Assembly: GCF_901709675.1 (NCBI RefSeq) | Contig: NC_051105.1 | Span: 7,433,104-7,497,103, forward strand | Reading direction: 5' to 3' | Source of the DNA: Syngnathus acus | Lineage: Eukaryota; Chordata; Actinopteri; Syngnathiformes; Syngnathidae | DNA: 64,000 nt | Part shown: positions 11,594 to 25,100 of the stretch, piece after piece | Layout: every line of letters starts with the position of its first letter | Position numbering within the stretch: position 1 is the stretch's first letter | Program-made: the position numbers and the translations under genes | Notes under the pieces: model-generated | The model's database searches: none | What the model saw: only the letters and a program-made list of their open reading frames with translations | What the model was told of the DNA's origin: nothing

Positions 11594-14500
11594 AGTACCT
11601 TGGCTGACAAACATTGAATCGGGACTTTATACTTCAACACAAAAAGGTAAAACGTGACGGCATCTTCAGTGGTATGAAGGATTGCAGCATGCGTTGGCGC
11701 AATGCTCGAGCTTTGTGGCATTGAGTAACGACTTTGGGTCTTATCTGGCATGTACGGCATGTCAGATGGTTCAATCACAAGTACATCGACTTGTATTGAA
11801 AACGCGTTGAGATATGAACAATTCATTCGGACCATATGGCTTCGAGTGACACGTGACTTTGTTGTTGTTTCTAGATTTGATTAAATGTCCAAACTCAGCT
11901 GTATTTTGCACTGGAGAACTACATAACTACACAAACTCAAGATTTTACACAAAAAGTAATTAGGTGGACAATTTTGTGTTGTGTGGGATGGCGGGTTGTT
12001 GTTTGGGAAACTTGTTTTTGCAAGTTATATGTTCTAACACTGTAGCCTAAAAGTGTCAGACAGAGAGTCTCCCTCAGTGAACAAAAAAAATAGCTGGGGC
12101 TGCCCCGACGTTTATCACAGCGGATCTAACACCAAAATGATTCATGACTGTGCAGCGTGCATAATGCTCTTTTTATTGCAGTGGCAAGATGGGATGGTAG
12201 GCCTTTTAATAACGCTTTCCTTAACAAAATGATCTTCAGGAGCTCGGTATGTGCAAGTTTTCCGCTCGACAGGAACAATGAAATCACTCCATACATTCCG
12301 AACTTTGATGAATCGGTTATGAACTTTTTTTTTTTTCCTCAGACTGCGGCTGTCACTCTCGTTAGTTGAGGCGAACCTCAATCTCTTAACACCTCAATGT
12401 ACACTACTGTTGATTATTGAAGGGAAACGAAACATATTTTGAAAACCAAGCCAGAACTAAAGCAAAATAATTTAATAATTGCAGCTAAATATTCAGCGCA
12501 CCATGTTCATATTTTGTGGAGTATTTTGCTTTTACCATTTCATTTTGTGAAGTCAAGTTGTGCTGAATGAACAGGGTGTTTCAAAAAGTTTTACAAAGTT
12601 TCAAAGTGAGGAGGTAAATACATAAAAAATAAATGAAAGACCAAATTTAAACATACAATTGAGTTTGATACGTTTGTTAGATTTTACACATAAGATAACA
12701 TTTTTTGAACGAGAATTTAAATTTGTTATTAGCTTAGCTTAGCTTAAACACTGCTAGCAAGATTTTCATGTAGCCTCATTTCAATAGTCCCTTCCCCTCT
12801 ACTCTGACCAAAGCTACGCCTTTCACTAACATACACAAGATGTGCATGGTCAGGTGTCATTGTAATACGAGCTGTTTTAAAATATATTCTAGGGAAATGT
12901 CGAATTGATTAAAAATAAAAAAGGGGCGTTTTTGGTATTTAACAGAGTCCGCATAGTTTCAGCAAACCTCTTGAAGCCCAAAGTAACCGGTCAGCGCATG
13001 TAAGCACACGTTAAATGACCGACATCGACAATCATGCCTTCTGTCTCGGGTTGGGTAGTTTCTTAAAAGTCAAACTAGAAGAACAAGATTGGACTTTGTC
13101 CGTTTGATTACTTGTGCTTCATGTTCGTAATCTAACATACAATCTAATCACAAGAAGTCAAAATAACATTTGCGATATAGTGTGGAAAACTAGCATGTAA
13201 CAAAACTATTTTTCTTCATATTTTCATGACAGTTTGCTCCATGTTGACTCCTGCTCGAATCAATGCTTTTTTTTTTTTCTTGCTAGCCCACATCTTTCTC
13301 GTTTGCATATCAAGCGGGAAAGCGAGATCACTTGAGGGCTAAATGCTAAGAATCTACTTTTGACAGGATGACCCGAGACGCATGTTAATGCTGCCTGAGC
13401 CTCGCTTCGAGTCAGCGCCAGTGCTGCCGTATGTACGTAATGCTTAACAGTTCAAATTAAATGTGTAAATATGAACAATCAAGCAGAAAGCCAGGCCCCT
13501 AATGACTCATCTTTTCATAACAGACACCCCGGAGCTATTTCATTTGCAATAATGTGTGCTTTTTATTCTCAAATCGGTTGCATTTCATTAGCGCTAATCA
13601 GCCGTGAAGATTATCTAAAAATAAACCAGGTTGTTTCCACGGATATTTACCACCAACACTTTCTTACGAAGTTGAAATTAATTTGTTAAAGTGCCCATCC
13701 GTTTTGACCTGAGTAGGCGTGAAGTGAGGTGAATCATTTTGCTGAAATTGGACACATTTGACAAGGTGAAGAACATACAATTGTTGCGGAGGAGCTCCGA
13801 AAATCATCTCGAGAGCGTTCTGGTTTGCAGATTGAGACCAAAGAGAGAATCCAAAAATTAAAGGGACCCGACCACTTGTTTATAGGATAATCTCTCCAAA
13901 TCAGTGGTGTTCCCTCAAAGCTTCCCGCAGGGGATTACGGACAACTGCTGCACTTGTTTGGAATTGATTCATGATGTAACTCCACCGTGAAATGTTGGAA
14001 AGGATTATTATCATAACTGGTCCCTCTTTTGAAAATGCACTACGGACTTGCAAGAGTCAACAATGATGTCACTCCTTGAATTGTGCATATTGTTTGTGTT
14101 CCTACAATACAGCCATACAGACGCTCTGAAGAGTAACCTTGGACATCCTGTACAGACTGCCGTGCGTTCCATGAACTGCTTAGAAACAGTATGCGGGCCA
14201 TGCTTATAATAAAATACGACTGGAATAGTCGTCGAAAAAGATTGAAATGGGTTATGATTTTAGGAAAAATATGATATTTTAAGACAGTAAAGTTTTGTTG
14301 TTTTTCGGCAAAAAGCATGACTATTCTGTTATAGTGTAGATTTTGTACTTCCGCTTATTATATTTGTGTCATATTACAAATCTATTCTGGTTAAAAAACA
14401 CCTCAAATATTATCACGAGTAATATGAGGAATTTATTCTCATTACTAATATAATTTAAATTAGACCCAAATTTTCCTTTTCTTTTTCCTGTACATTTCTT

Positions 14501-17500
14501 TCAAATGCTTTGGTCAGAACATTACGATTATGATTTACTTCTCAAAAACATAATGGATTTTATTCTCACAGTATTACAAATGTATTCATTTGACTCAAGA
14601 TTGTTTTTCTTCAACACTTGACAATGGCTTTAAAGAACTAAAAAGCACAAAAAAACCACAAATGGAATTTCTGGATAGAGGCATATCTGATGTAATATGC
14701 ATAGAGTGTTCCATGAGAGCAAATTATGCAGTCTATGAAATGTCTGGGTCGATACCGTGCAACTAACAAAAGTCCCTGGATTTCCATGAGACTTTAATAC
14801 ACACATCATTTGCAGTAACATGCACTGAAGCTGTCTTCTTAAATCAGCTCCCATGGTTGGAATTTATGCATATTAGTCACGTTGTTGTATGCGTTATCGG
14901 TGTCTTGACTCAACGTGTTCGTCGTCATGCGGTGAATCGTACCACGAACTGACTGATGAAGTATTTTTGAAGTGTGTAACCACCAAATAGGATAAAAGAG
15001 GATAAATCACAACATGAATGGTATCTCACGCGCTTTCTGTTGATGATGTCAAAAAGCAAGCCTGTGTGCAAACAAGGTATTTGCTGTATATAATTAATAT
15101 ATATACCGTATATGTTTTGCAATGTTTTTGTATGTAAATCAATGACTGAAGATTTTAATTTGTAACTTGGGACTGTCATCTCCTTTTGGAATATTGCATT
15201 AAGAAGTCCAAATATATTGAGAAGAAGAATTACTAGTCAAGATTTTAACAATACTAAAATTCCCACAAAATACTATGAGTTCATTCTTGTGAAGCTACAA
15301 CTTATTTTTCTGTAAATGATGTTTATTTTTGTGATCCCGTCACGAGAATAAAGCTCAAAATCTCGTATTCTTCTGAGAATTGTGAAAATGGATGTCAAAA
15401 ATGTTTAGTGTATGATACGGAGGGTAAATTGTAATTTTATGAGAATAAAGTCATTTCAATGATGTCAAAATTGCCCAATAATGTAAGTTTATATGATTGC
15501 TTTTTATATACTTTATGTGAGAGACAAAAATTTCCTTTATGTACAACTTTACTCACTTGTATGAACTCTTCTAGAATGTTTTTTTTTCCCAGTGCGGCCC
15601 TCATACGCCTTAGTAATATGCAAACGTCTGGTATAGAACAAATGCACTCTGTGTCTTATTAATTTAGTTTTTGTTGAGTTGACAAAAGAAATTCTCTGTC
15701 TTAGTTTTATCCGTGCGGAATTGCAAGGACTGAAATACGATTACAAGCACTGGTAAGATTTGTCAAAGACGGTTTCTTTACAGTATATGTGCTGCTGCTT
15801 TAGTTGCTAGTTGATGAATAAAAATATATGCGTTCATTTCAAATTGCCTCTGTCTTCCTTTCAGCATGTCTGCACGTGGCCTCCAATCCCCATTGGTGTT
15901 TTTTAGGGCATTACTAAAATTAAAATGGCCACTTTAGAATTTCAAATCAGGTTTCATGGTTTCAATCAAGTAAATGGGCTGTAATGATGCGTTACATAAG
16001 GAACGCTAAGATTCGGACGATGGGACGTCACCAATTCGATATTCCGAGTGTGTCAGCAAACAACTTAAGCGGAACATGCTCAGGGCCATTTTGCAAAATA
16101 TGCCTTTTTTTTTGGTGGGGCAACATTGTTGGAAGTGAAATGAGACCTCATCCTCCAAGACTGAAGCGTATATTTGCATACAAACGTTTGCTAATCAATT
16201 GTACTGTTCGCACCGCAGACGTAGCTTCAAATCAAGGTCTGGTAGCCATGGAAACCATCACTTGGCTGACAGAAAATAATAAGAGGCCCTTATACTTGTG
16301 AATTGGAGATAATTGTACCATTGGGTTTTTGACATACCACTACATCTGTTGGTCATTATTAAAACAAGAGATTGTTCCCTATTTTCAGACAAACAGCCAA
16401 AGATTACCTTTTTTTTTGACTCATCTGCTTGTCAAAACGGCAGTGTTATGTTGTTTAGCAGTTTCGCCGGGGAGAGGGGAAATTAGGGCAGATCTACATT
16501 ATGTAAGCTCCAAGAGACGCGTCAAGCGCTGCGAAGACAGCGTATGACTGCAAGCCTTTGCCAAGAGAAGAAACCTTGACTATCGACTCGCATCAGGCGA
16601 GCGGACGCGGCAGAAACGCCGCTGACTCAAAGCTTCTTGATACTTGCATCTTCCTTTTCACCGCCGAGAAGACAACCGCACATCTGGTACACGACGCGAT
16701 GCCTCGCGGTTGTTAAAGTCTTAGACATATGTCTCGAGCCCCCCGTGCCTGCAAGCTTTCTTAGTCATTACACTTACATGAGTAAGAAAATTGACTTATT
16801 GGGTTAGTCTGACTGAAACAAGACGATTAAAATATACGTAAACATTTTGCTCTAACTGACATCACAATTGTTGACATCACATTTGCCCGAGGGTGATCTA
16901 TTATACGGGAGGCCTTTAGTAGAGTTCATGCTAAGGGAAAGTCGAAATCAAAGGGGACAAGGGATGATGGAAAATTCACAATTTAATTGATAAGTTCAAA
17001 AGCCAACAAGTGCCATTTAGTTGAAAATAGGCTCCTATCACAGCATTGTTCAATGTTGCATTTCTTAATACTACAAAACCAAACAAATCTTATGCAAAGC
17101 CCGTCGGAAATAAGATTTATTCCAGAGAACCAAAAGAGCCATAATATTACTTTTACTGCGGCTAGCATATTCTACGTTGAAAGCAGTCTTGAGGCCATAC
17201 GTTATCATGTGTCAAGTGAGCTTGAGCTATGCTAACTTGCGTGAAATATTCCAAGAGAGATAATGTCGTGAATTCATCACTGAGATTCGTCGTCAGATTC
17301 TGTGAGAAAGGGCAAGTCTTGGCCATCTTGAAGATAACTGTGCAATCAGCGTGACTTGTCTCTCTCCCTTTGAAGGCTAAGGTAAGATTAGGCGTTAGTA
17401 TAAGAGATGCTTGTCAAGTACACTACTCATAGGATATTAATTTTCATTCACAAGGTGTAATACTGACCATTTCAGTGTAATTTTACAGTTGTGGGAACAA

Positions 17501-17611
17501 ATTTTACGTATCTGCCTATTGAGAAAAATCTTGTCTTTATCTTCTGTTTTTTGCCGTCAAATGACGTCAAAGGTCTCTTTAAAAGACAAAAGTTTTTTTT
17601 TTTTTTCAAAT
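11594..17611. other. slitrk5 3' UTR and downstream intergenic DNA
   Basis: Begins with the slitrk5 3' untranslated region. Its end is not certain; the nearest good poly(A) signals I see are AATAAA at 12628-12633 and further AATAAA-like sites to about 12.9 kb. Beyond that I see no gene. A short AGCTT tandem (TTAGCTTAGCTTAGCTTAA) lies near 12730. A GC-balanced stretch at about 13290-13640 contains a homeodomain-type palindrome and is a regulatory candidate. The other short open frames look random. Confidence 0.5.
13290..13640. promoter_or_regulatory. Candidate conserved non-coding element
   Basis: Non-repetitive stretch with balanced composition in AT-rich surroundings. It contains a POU-like TTTGCATAT (about 13302) and a perfect palindrome ATTAGCGCTAAT (13587-13598) formed by two TAAT homeodomain half-sites. 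No ORF or RNA gene fits. The assignment rests on composition and motif content only. Confidence 0.25.
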
Positions 17612-17857
17612 TACCGTATTTTCCGCACTATAAGGCGCACCTACAAACCTCCAATTTTCTCAAAAGCCAACAGTGCGCCTTATAATCAGGTGCGCCTTAT
17701 ATATGGACCAATATAGAGCCACTACAGCAGGCGTGTCCAAAGTCCGGCCCGCGGGCCAAATGTTTATATCTTATATATGGACAAAGTTTTAAAATGGGCC
17801 ATTCATTGAAGGTGCGCCTTATAATCCGGTGCGCCTTATAGTGCGGAAAATACAGTA
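17612..17857. mobile_element. MITE, copy 1, TA-flanked terminal inverted repeats
   Basis: Non-autonomous DNA transposon of 246 bp including terminal TA. Both ends carry a roughly 30-bp inverted repeat beginning TACCGTATTTTCCGCACTAT and TACTGTATTTTCCGCACTAT (inward), continuing AAGGCGCACC, with one mismatch between ends. Flanking TA is consistent with Tc1/mariner-type insertion. The centre contains a GTCCGGCCCGCGGGCC segment that looks like a piece of a different, hAT-like fish repeat. A second copy lies at 45424-45839. Confidence 0.85.
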
Positions 17858-20540
17858 GTTTGTTCACTTCTGAATTTCTATAAACTTAGAGTCCCCTCAA
17901 TAAAATGATCAGTTTTACCAAAAAAAATGTAAAAAATAATATGCATTCTTTTAATTTTCTATTCTAAAAGTAAATTATTTGCATACAAATAGTCGGCTCT
18001 CTGGAACGCTTGCATCGCCAACCATCAAGTGACTCACAAAACACTGCAGAGATGCGAGGGTCTCCTTAAACGCTATTTGTCATTAATGTAAAATCATATT
18101 TAATACTCAGCAAGGACTCCAAGCTTTAATTCATGTGAGAGCCTGTTGACGTGCTTGGATCACATTCAGACGACTTTATTGATCTCGGTGGGGGCAATTA
18201 ATTTTGCAGCTTCCAGGTCCAAATGCACACTCACAAACTAAACAAACACTTAATAGGGCATACAAAACAGGTTGCAATAAATAAATAAATAACAATGAGA
18301 TAAAAGCAATGCAGCAATAAAACCCCCCATAAAGAACTACAGAATTTCAGTTAGCAAATGGCTTCTGTAGTTGACGCAAATAGCAGCTGCAAGGCGTCAA
18401 TTAAAAGGACGCCCACTGCTTGAGGAAATTCTTGACTAACGTGTCTGTCACTCGGTAGAACACAGACCTCTGCCAAGCCCCGCCCCCTTCAATGTGTGAG
18501 TGAGCTAGCTACTTCCTGTTTCATTATAACTATTGTATGGAGCTTGATAGTCAGTAATGGAGGGAAGATTGAGGTTAACGCATTACATTGGAACAATACA
18601 GCAATATATTATGATTTTCTTTTATTATTATTGCAGTAATTGAATCCAGTATCGGATTACAATATCGGGGCTACAAGACAAGATTGGACAAAAAATGACG
18701 AACCAATTCTCACAAGCAGAATCTCTAACTCTTAAGTAGAGGCAATGTTTTAGAATGAATAAAGAGAATATGCACATTTATCGTACAGCAAAAAGTTTTG
18801 ACATTTTGGTTTTAGCTCCCCTTTAAAGGGACAAAGTCATATATTTAAAGGTTTGCCATTTAAACACCAACTCTACATCTCGCAGTAAACTTTTTGGGGA
18901 CAGAAAGTACATGAAGCCGATGCCGACTTGTTTAATAGTCCCTTTACGAGAGAACGAGCTCGATAAAGCAGGATTTTCTTTCCTTTACGTTTAAGAAAAC
19001 TTCCACGTACAGGCGACGACGTTGTCAAAACAATCCCGGCTCACACTGAGCTGTAAAAATGATTGAAAACCCCTGACTGCATATTCTGTCTTCCAATATG
19101 ATTGATGGCGGTAATATGTCATTGTTGGTCACAGTATATTTTCACTTTGCTGGAGAAGCGCCATCAGGCGAGCCTTGCTTCTGAAAATATACGTTTTTCA
19201 GTGTTTAGGTGGGTAGAATAACTTGATGGTTTTGACAAAGGTCCATTTTGAGATGTGACCTCAAAAATGTGTATTTTTTTCATTTGACACCATTTAAACA
19301 AAACGTGACTGTTCTAATAAATTTTCCGTTTTGAAAATGGTCCCGTGTGCAGCTACCTTCTTATGATGTAACGCAATGAGCGAACAAGTTGACAACAAGC
19401 TCCAAGTAAGTAGATTGGGGTGGTGAGTTTAATCAGATCAGCGCATGTAAACTGGGAAAAGGATTGTTGTGTAGTGTCATGCTGAAATATGACAAACGTG
19501 CGTATTTGGTTCCTGGCAGCATTCAATTTCAGCTGCGTGTTGTACTGTATATTGCATTTATATGTGTGTGAATAAATTATTGACTCAGTGAATTCATGCC
19601 TGCCTCCAGGATTGCAGCCAAACACAGTGGCAGCATCCTCTCTTCGTTTAACGTCTCTGTTGGCAAAACAAAGCGAAGGGGCAGACTTCCATTTTTTTTT
19701 TTGCTATATTGAATACAAACAGCAATTTGTCTGTGTCCGTCACGTTTGTTTATGACAGTGTGATGTCTCCCTGCTGATTTGAGAGGAAATGACACGCTGC
19801 GAGGGGCTGGGCAATAAATGCAAACACACACAGGGTTGAAGAGGGGAGGGGTCGATGGGGGCTGGCTTTGGCAGGGGGCGGCATACTGCCAGTATATTCG
19901 CAACAACACAGAGCTGTTTTTGTTGAAAAGACACTAATATTCATGAGGGCTTATCCGGGCTTATGACTTGCCAAACCTGAGCGAAGTGACACAATCCCTC
20001 CTCATCCTTCCATTTAGAGAACACATACGACAGAGGAGACAATTCCAGAGAAAGAAAAGGGGATTTGGCAACATTGCGAACGGATGCTTAGAGAAGGCTT
20101 TCTAAACTGTCTGAGTACATAAGGTAATTCTCTCTGTACGCACGCAAATTAATAACATCCTCCTGTGTCAACATGACTCAGTGTTTGTCCCCCCTCACTG
20201 TCACTCACTCGGATTCACGCTACCCCGCAGAGCATTAACCTCTGCCCACGCCCCCCCTTCATATCAGCTCCGCCCTCGCCTGGCTCTGGAGCACATCAAG
20301 GGCAAATTGTAGTGCCCCGCACCGCTGATGCTGGCCTGGAATTTATAGGGGACAACAAACGGAAATACGTGAACTACACGCTAAGTACCACGGAACCTCG
20401 GCAAACCACGACCGGGAGGCTGACCTTTGATTTGTTTCAGTTTCTGAATGAATCTGTAATGTATGTTTTTCATCCATCCATCCATCCATCCATCCATCTA
20501 TTTTCTTGCACACTTGTCCGCATTTGTGTCACAGGTAAAT
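17858..20540. other. Intergenic DNA, no gene seen
   Basis: AT-rich non-coding sequence. No ORF with recognisable domains. Near 18440-18560 there is a short repeat-like segment (CCAAGCCCCGCCCCC), and near 18830 a TTTAAAGGGACAAAG motif common in fish dispersed repeats. The 19.6-20.3 kb part is somewhat GC-richer, without a coding frame I trust. Confidence 0.5.
20471..20498. repeat. (CATC)n microsatellite
   Basis: Seven tandem CATC units followed by TATTTTCTT. This is the reverse complement of the AGAAAATA(GATG)n tail of the fish SINE at 57324-57685, so it may be the tail of an otherwise lost minus-strand SINE. Confidence 0.85.
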
Positions 20541-20549
20541 GACAGATTT

Positions 20550-21060
20550 GGAGGGATAAACCAATGAGACCAAGATCACTTATTTCAGAACGTTTCCCAC
20601 AACAAATGTGATCTGTAAAACTAAATTTGAAAAAATCTAAGTAAAAAAACGGGAATACTGTTGTTGCAAAAGTGTGCACACCCTCATAACTTTGTTTCAT
20701 GAATAAGCAATACCTTTCAAGCTCATGTCATGGAAGTCAGCACAGAGTGCTTCTTGCTTAACCCCAAGTCAAGTTCAGCTAGACTTTTCCTGACATTTGT
20801 TTTTGCTTTCGAGAAGAAACCTGAAGGTGTTGTGCTGAAACTGGATGCTATTTTGGAAACTTTCATCATTCCCTCCACCTCCATCTTAAGAAAAGGAGCA
20901 GGTCTTATTTGGGTGATAAGCAGTGTTGTGTTTGTCGCAAACAGTTTGGGAATTATGGCCCAAAAATGCTTCTCCTTGGTTTCAGTAGATATTTTTTTCC
21001 ATTTTGCATGAAGTGACAAAGTTTATGGCAGTTCAAGATGACCCTTTAGTAGTCCACACA
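20550..21060. mobile_element. Rearranged Tc1-like transposon remnant
   Basis: The left part (about 20555-20800, + strand) is the 5' leader of the same Tc1-like family found at 1-815: GAGACCAAGATCACTTATTT, then GTGTGCACACCCTC and the TTAACCCCAAGTCAAGTTCAG leader region. From about 20810 to 21040 the sequence matches the catalytic part of the transposase gene on the minus strand (ETK, WAII, then the segment before the second catalytic Asp). The two halves therefore face opposite ways, so this is an inverted or chimeric remnant lacking the helix-turn-helix region. No functional protein is possible. Confidence 0.65.
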
Positions 21061-22085
21061 TGAACATGGAACGGAAAACCCTCAAAACCAAATAAAATGT
21101 ACCTTGCCCAATGATAAGGAAAAAAAAACAATGTTTACTCTGGTTGTCATCCAGAATTCATTAAAAATATATTCCACGTTGCAGTCTGTTTATCCAGGGG
21201 TTCATTTAGCCTGAATATATGCCAGTTTTTGGCTGCAGAGCTCTCGACAAATGGAAGTCTGAATGTTTGCAGCAAATTTTGCAGGAAAGGAAAAATAAGG
21301 CTGACATCAGAACTGACAGTTCTATTAAAACCTCGCTGAAGCCGATTACTTCACAACCTTACAAAGACACATTTTAACCAAGATAATTCAGCACTATATG
21401 TTATTCCCTACGTTCTTTTACAAATATGTCATCACTTTGCCCACCAAAAACTAATGCGATCCAGCAGCACAATTTAACGCTGTGACACGTATGACTGCAG
21501 ATTGCGACGGAAAAAATTGAATTCCCGACCGTCTCTGGAACAACAGGCCTTCCACAGACGGGAGGAGCTGACCGCTCGGCCGTAAATGAAGTTGGCCCTG
21601 AAGAGCGGCAGTTAATCACTCATGCCTGTAGTGGAAGAGACTTATGTAGTTCGAGTAGGTAATATTTATCAGGTCATCATGCAGTTTTCAATATTTGTAT
21701 GGGTGGACATAACTTCAGCATTGCATTGCATTTTATCCCTTATTAAATGACTCCTTGAGCTTAAAATGTTTTACACAAAATTAATAAGTCAGCAAAATAA
21801 TTGAAAAAGAATAATGATACCACAGGTTGTAAGATATGTTTCATTTAACTTTACAACTCAGCATTACATTTTATTGTAGCTTTGTGTATGAGCTGGCACA
21901 CCAACTAATTTAACTGATCACAAAGGAAAGCAACATTTTTTTTAGTTCTGTAAGGCTTTATTTCTTTGTGTAATTTAAGCATAGCAATTGAAAATTTTAT
22001 TTTTAGTATACACAATGCTTGCCAGCAAATTAGAAAAAATGAATGGAAAAACATAGCTCTGTGGCCACATTAACCAGACAGAGAT

Positions 22086-22109
22086 GAATAATAATAATAA
22101 TAATAATAG
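22086..22109. repeat. (AAT)n microsatellite
   Basis: Eight tandem AAT/ATA units with clean edges. Confidence 0.9.
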
Positions 22110-25100
22110 TGATGAAAATGCATATTTTTCTATTTCATGCAATTAAAAAAACTACCCAGGCAATAGAGTGCAATATGATTTTCCTCAGTGCAGTGTCACA
22201 TAAACGACACTGAGCCAATAAGGACTCAGGCAGAGTCCCTGGGCCAATGTGGCATCAGAATGAACACTTGGGGGCATACAGTGACCCGCATAGCTACACA
22301 GATCCACACATGCTTTTGGCATCTGGTGCACTAACATCACAGCAAAGTACATACATGCCATGCCGCACAGGGCACTGTCTGTTTAAATTATGGCTTTCCT
22401 TACGCCGTTTCACAAAAACACTTTGAGCAATTCCAGCCAGATATTTATTTTTCTACTCTCTTCTTTTTCATTCTGTTTCATTTGAGGATCACTATAATGA
22501 CCAAATAATCATAATCATGATAGATTCATATTAGGCATGTGACCTTTTATGTGGGGTGATATGAGGTATCCCAAATACCAAGAAATACTTTTGCATAGCC
22601 CATCTCGTTATATATGCATTGGATGCATTAGTCAAGAGACTGGTGCACTAAATAGCAACAATAAAGGAGGGAAATGAGAACAATGTCCTACTTTATCTCA
22701 ACTCTATGGTCTAAATGGAGACTGGCAATTTAAAAGTTCAAGAAATGAAAGAAATGAAAAACAAGCTTGACCATACTTCGCACACTGAAGAGCGAAAACT
22801 ACCAACTACCGGTCTTACTTATTTATGGTATCATTTGAACCCTGAACCGATTTCCAATTTACTTCGTGTAGATTTTTCCAAACGAACATAATGTCACACT
22901 AGGATGGTCAAAAATGTTTCAAAAATACTCTAAGAACAAAAAATATTTGTTTCAACGTCCAAAAACATTGGGGTGCTGCAGCATAGCTGAAAATTCAAGC
23001 TACAGCCGTTGAACCGACTGTTTCCGTTTTCAGTTTTAAAAGTCCACTTTGGATAATTGCAAAAACTGTGGGGGTTTTTTTTTTTTCCAAATTGAGCCGT
23101 ACTGCTTTCGCACAAAATGCATGCAAGATTTCGTGACCACACACCAGCTAACATTTAAAAAAGATGATTCTAATGTAAGACACTGGAGAGGTTGCGCCAG
23201 AGTTCCTAAAAACACTTTTCTATGTTTCTGTCTTCCCTCGCTGTGCACATCCTTGTGGGCTTTGCAGCTAGCTACAATGGAGTCGGACAGATGGCGAGGT
23301 GGGTGTGTTGGGTAACCATCTTCCGAACCCCTGGGAGCACGACCATACTCAAGCTGTCAAGCAAATGTCTTCACCCACCGTCAGATGCGACGTAATATCA
23401 TGCGATGCTTTGACAGGCCGGTTTACAGTTGTTCAGACGCCCTAAAATGACGCATCGAGACATTGATGCTGATGCAAAAACTTGGTTGGAATATCGTGAA
23501 GAGCTTGCTTTCCCTCCAAACATTTATCACCTTTTCAGCAGAAGGACAACCTGTCATCTCGTTCAAATAGATTTCCCTGTCCATTTGGGACGGAACACAT
23601 TGAAGGGAGTCTTTTTCGTCTTTGCACATTCAAGATGGATTTGAACATTAAGAAGACAATTTTTTGTTTCGCGTGATGCCATGTACGACAACTATCTGTT
23701 TTTGAAAAAGGACAGCTAGCAATCAATCCTTTGGAATATTTGTTTCAGAAAAATCCTTTAAATCTGCCCTTGAGATAAAGTGAACTGAGATCTTGATAGA
23801 TTTGCACAGATTATTTGGTACGAAATTTCCAACGCCTATAATAAATACCCCCCCAAATTTTGAATTGCAAATTGTTGGACTTTAGGGCATTCAAAGTTCC
23901 TCTGAATTAACTGGAATATAAGTGGTGCAAAAAGGCAGATCAGTGCTTGTTGTTTTTTTAAAGCAGTTCTAAGCAGTTCTTTGAGGGATTGTTTCTCAAT
24001 GTCACAGCAGAGACCTTATTGATTTCCAACATAAAACAGCCAATGGGGCCAATGTTTAAGGTCACTACATGCAAATTGCCTCTTCTACTGCGTACAATTT
24101 TCAATCAGTCCTCTTCAACGTTCAGGGATTATTTCTCTTTGTTGAAACGTGAGTCCTTCTTAATTCGATTAATGTCGCACGAAAGATGCTCGCAATAGCT
24201 GGTATCAAGGATATATCGCTGCATAAAAGTTTCATTGTCTCTATTTCAAAGCCTGGTGGAGGACGCCGTTTTCAAACGATGAACCGCATCATCCCATTGG
24301 AATGAGACGGTTGTTGCTCACAGCTCGCATGCTCGCGTTCTCCCTGAATCCGCTGGGGCAACGCGGCCATCAAGAATTTCCATAAAGTAAAGTAGCAAAT
24401 AGGTCATGAATGTCATTAATATTCAAAAGGCTCCACTTCAAAGAGCGGTGCGGCAACAGCGGCACGCCACTTTTGACCATTCATATCGTTGCTCATTAAC
24501 CGCACGAGGAAGCATTATGTGCTGCGGGCTATGTACCAGCGGCTGGTGGCGAGGGCATCAAAACAATTTTTACTTTCAAGTTGCCTCCTCCTTCCAGTTT
24601 GGAAATCAAGCGCGGCGGCTCCTAACGAGCTGGCGGACTGAGGCGACCCTCCGTCGCAACACGCGTCGCATACCGCTCAGTTAATCACGATCCGGCAAAG
24701 ATACGATGCCGCGACCCCCGCCGTTGCTGATAGATAACTGTCAGCTTGCTCCCTCGATTTGCGAGATTTCATTACAGTGACTTCTTTCGATATAACTTGT
24801 TTTTTTATGAGGTCAAATTCATTTCTTTTGAAAATATTATGTTGAAAATTTTTTTTACTAAACTTTCGATCTGGGGACGCCCTGGATACAGAGCAGGAAT
24901 TTGTATAGGATGTGCAAGATAATCTTTTTTAATGTATTACATTCTTTATTTGTTAAGAGCTAAAATGTGTGTATAATTGGTGCCGATTATAAATGCATTG
25001 AAGAAAAAGATTAAAAACACAAATAACCTTTTTACTTTCGACTCGATTCCTTTTCCTTGACCTTTAATTGCTCACTGTTTTTGGTTTCCAAATTACTTGC

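Noticed and set aside
10570-11614. Several open frames antisense to or overlapping slitrk5
   Set aside because: Shadow frames of a strongly supported coding exon.
20723-21019. 98-codon minus-strand open frame as a novel gene
   Set aside because: Its sequence reads as the decayed catalytic region of a Tc1 transposase followed by inverted leader sequence, not a host gene.
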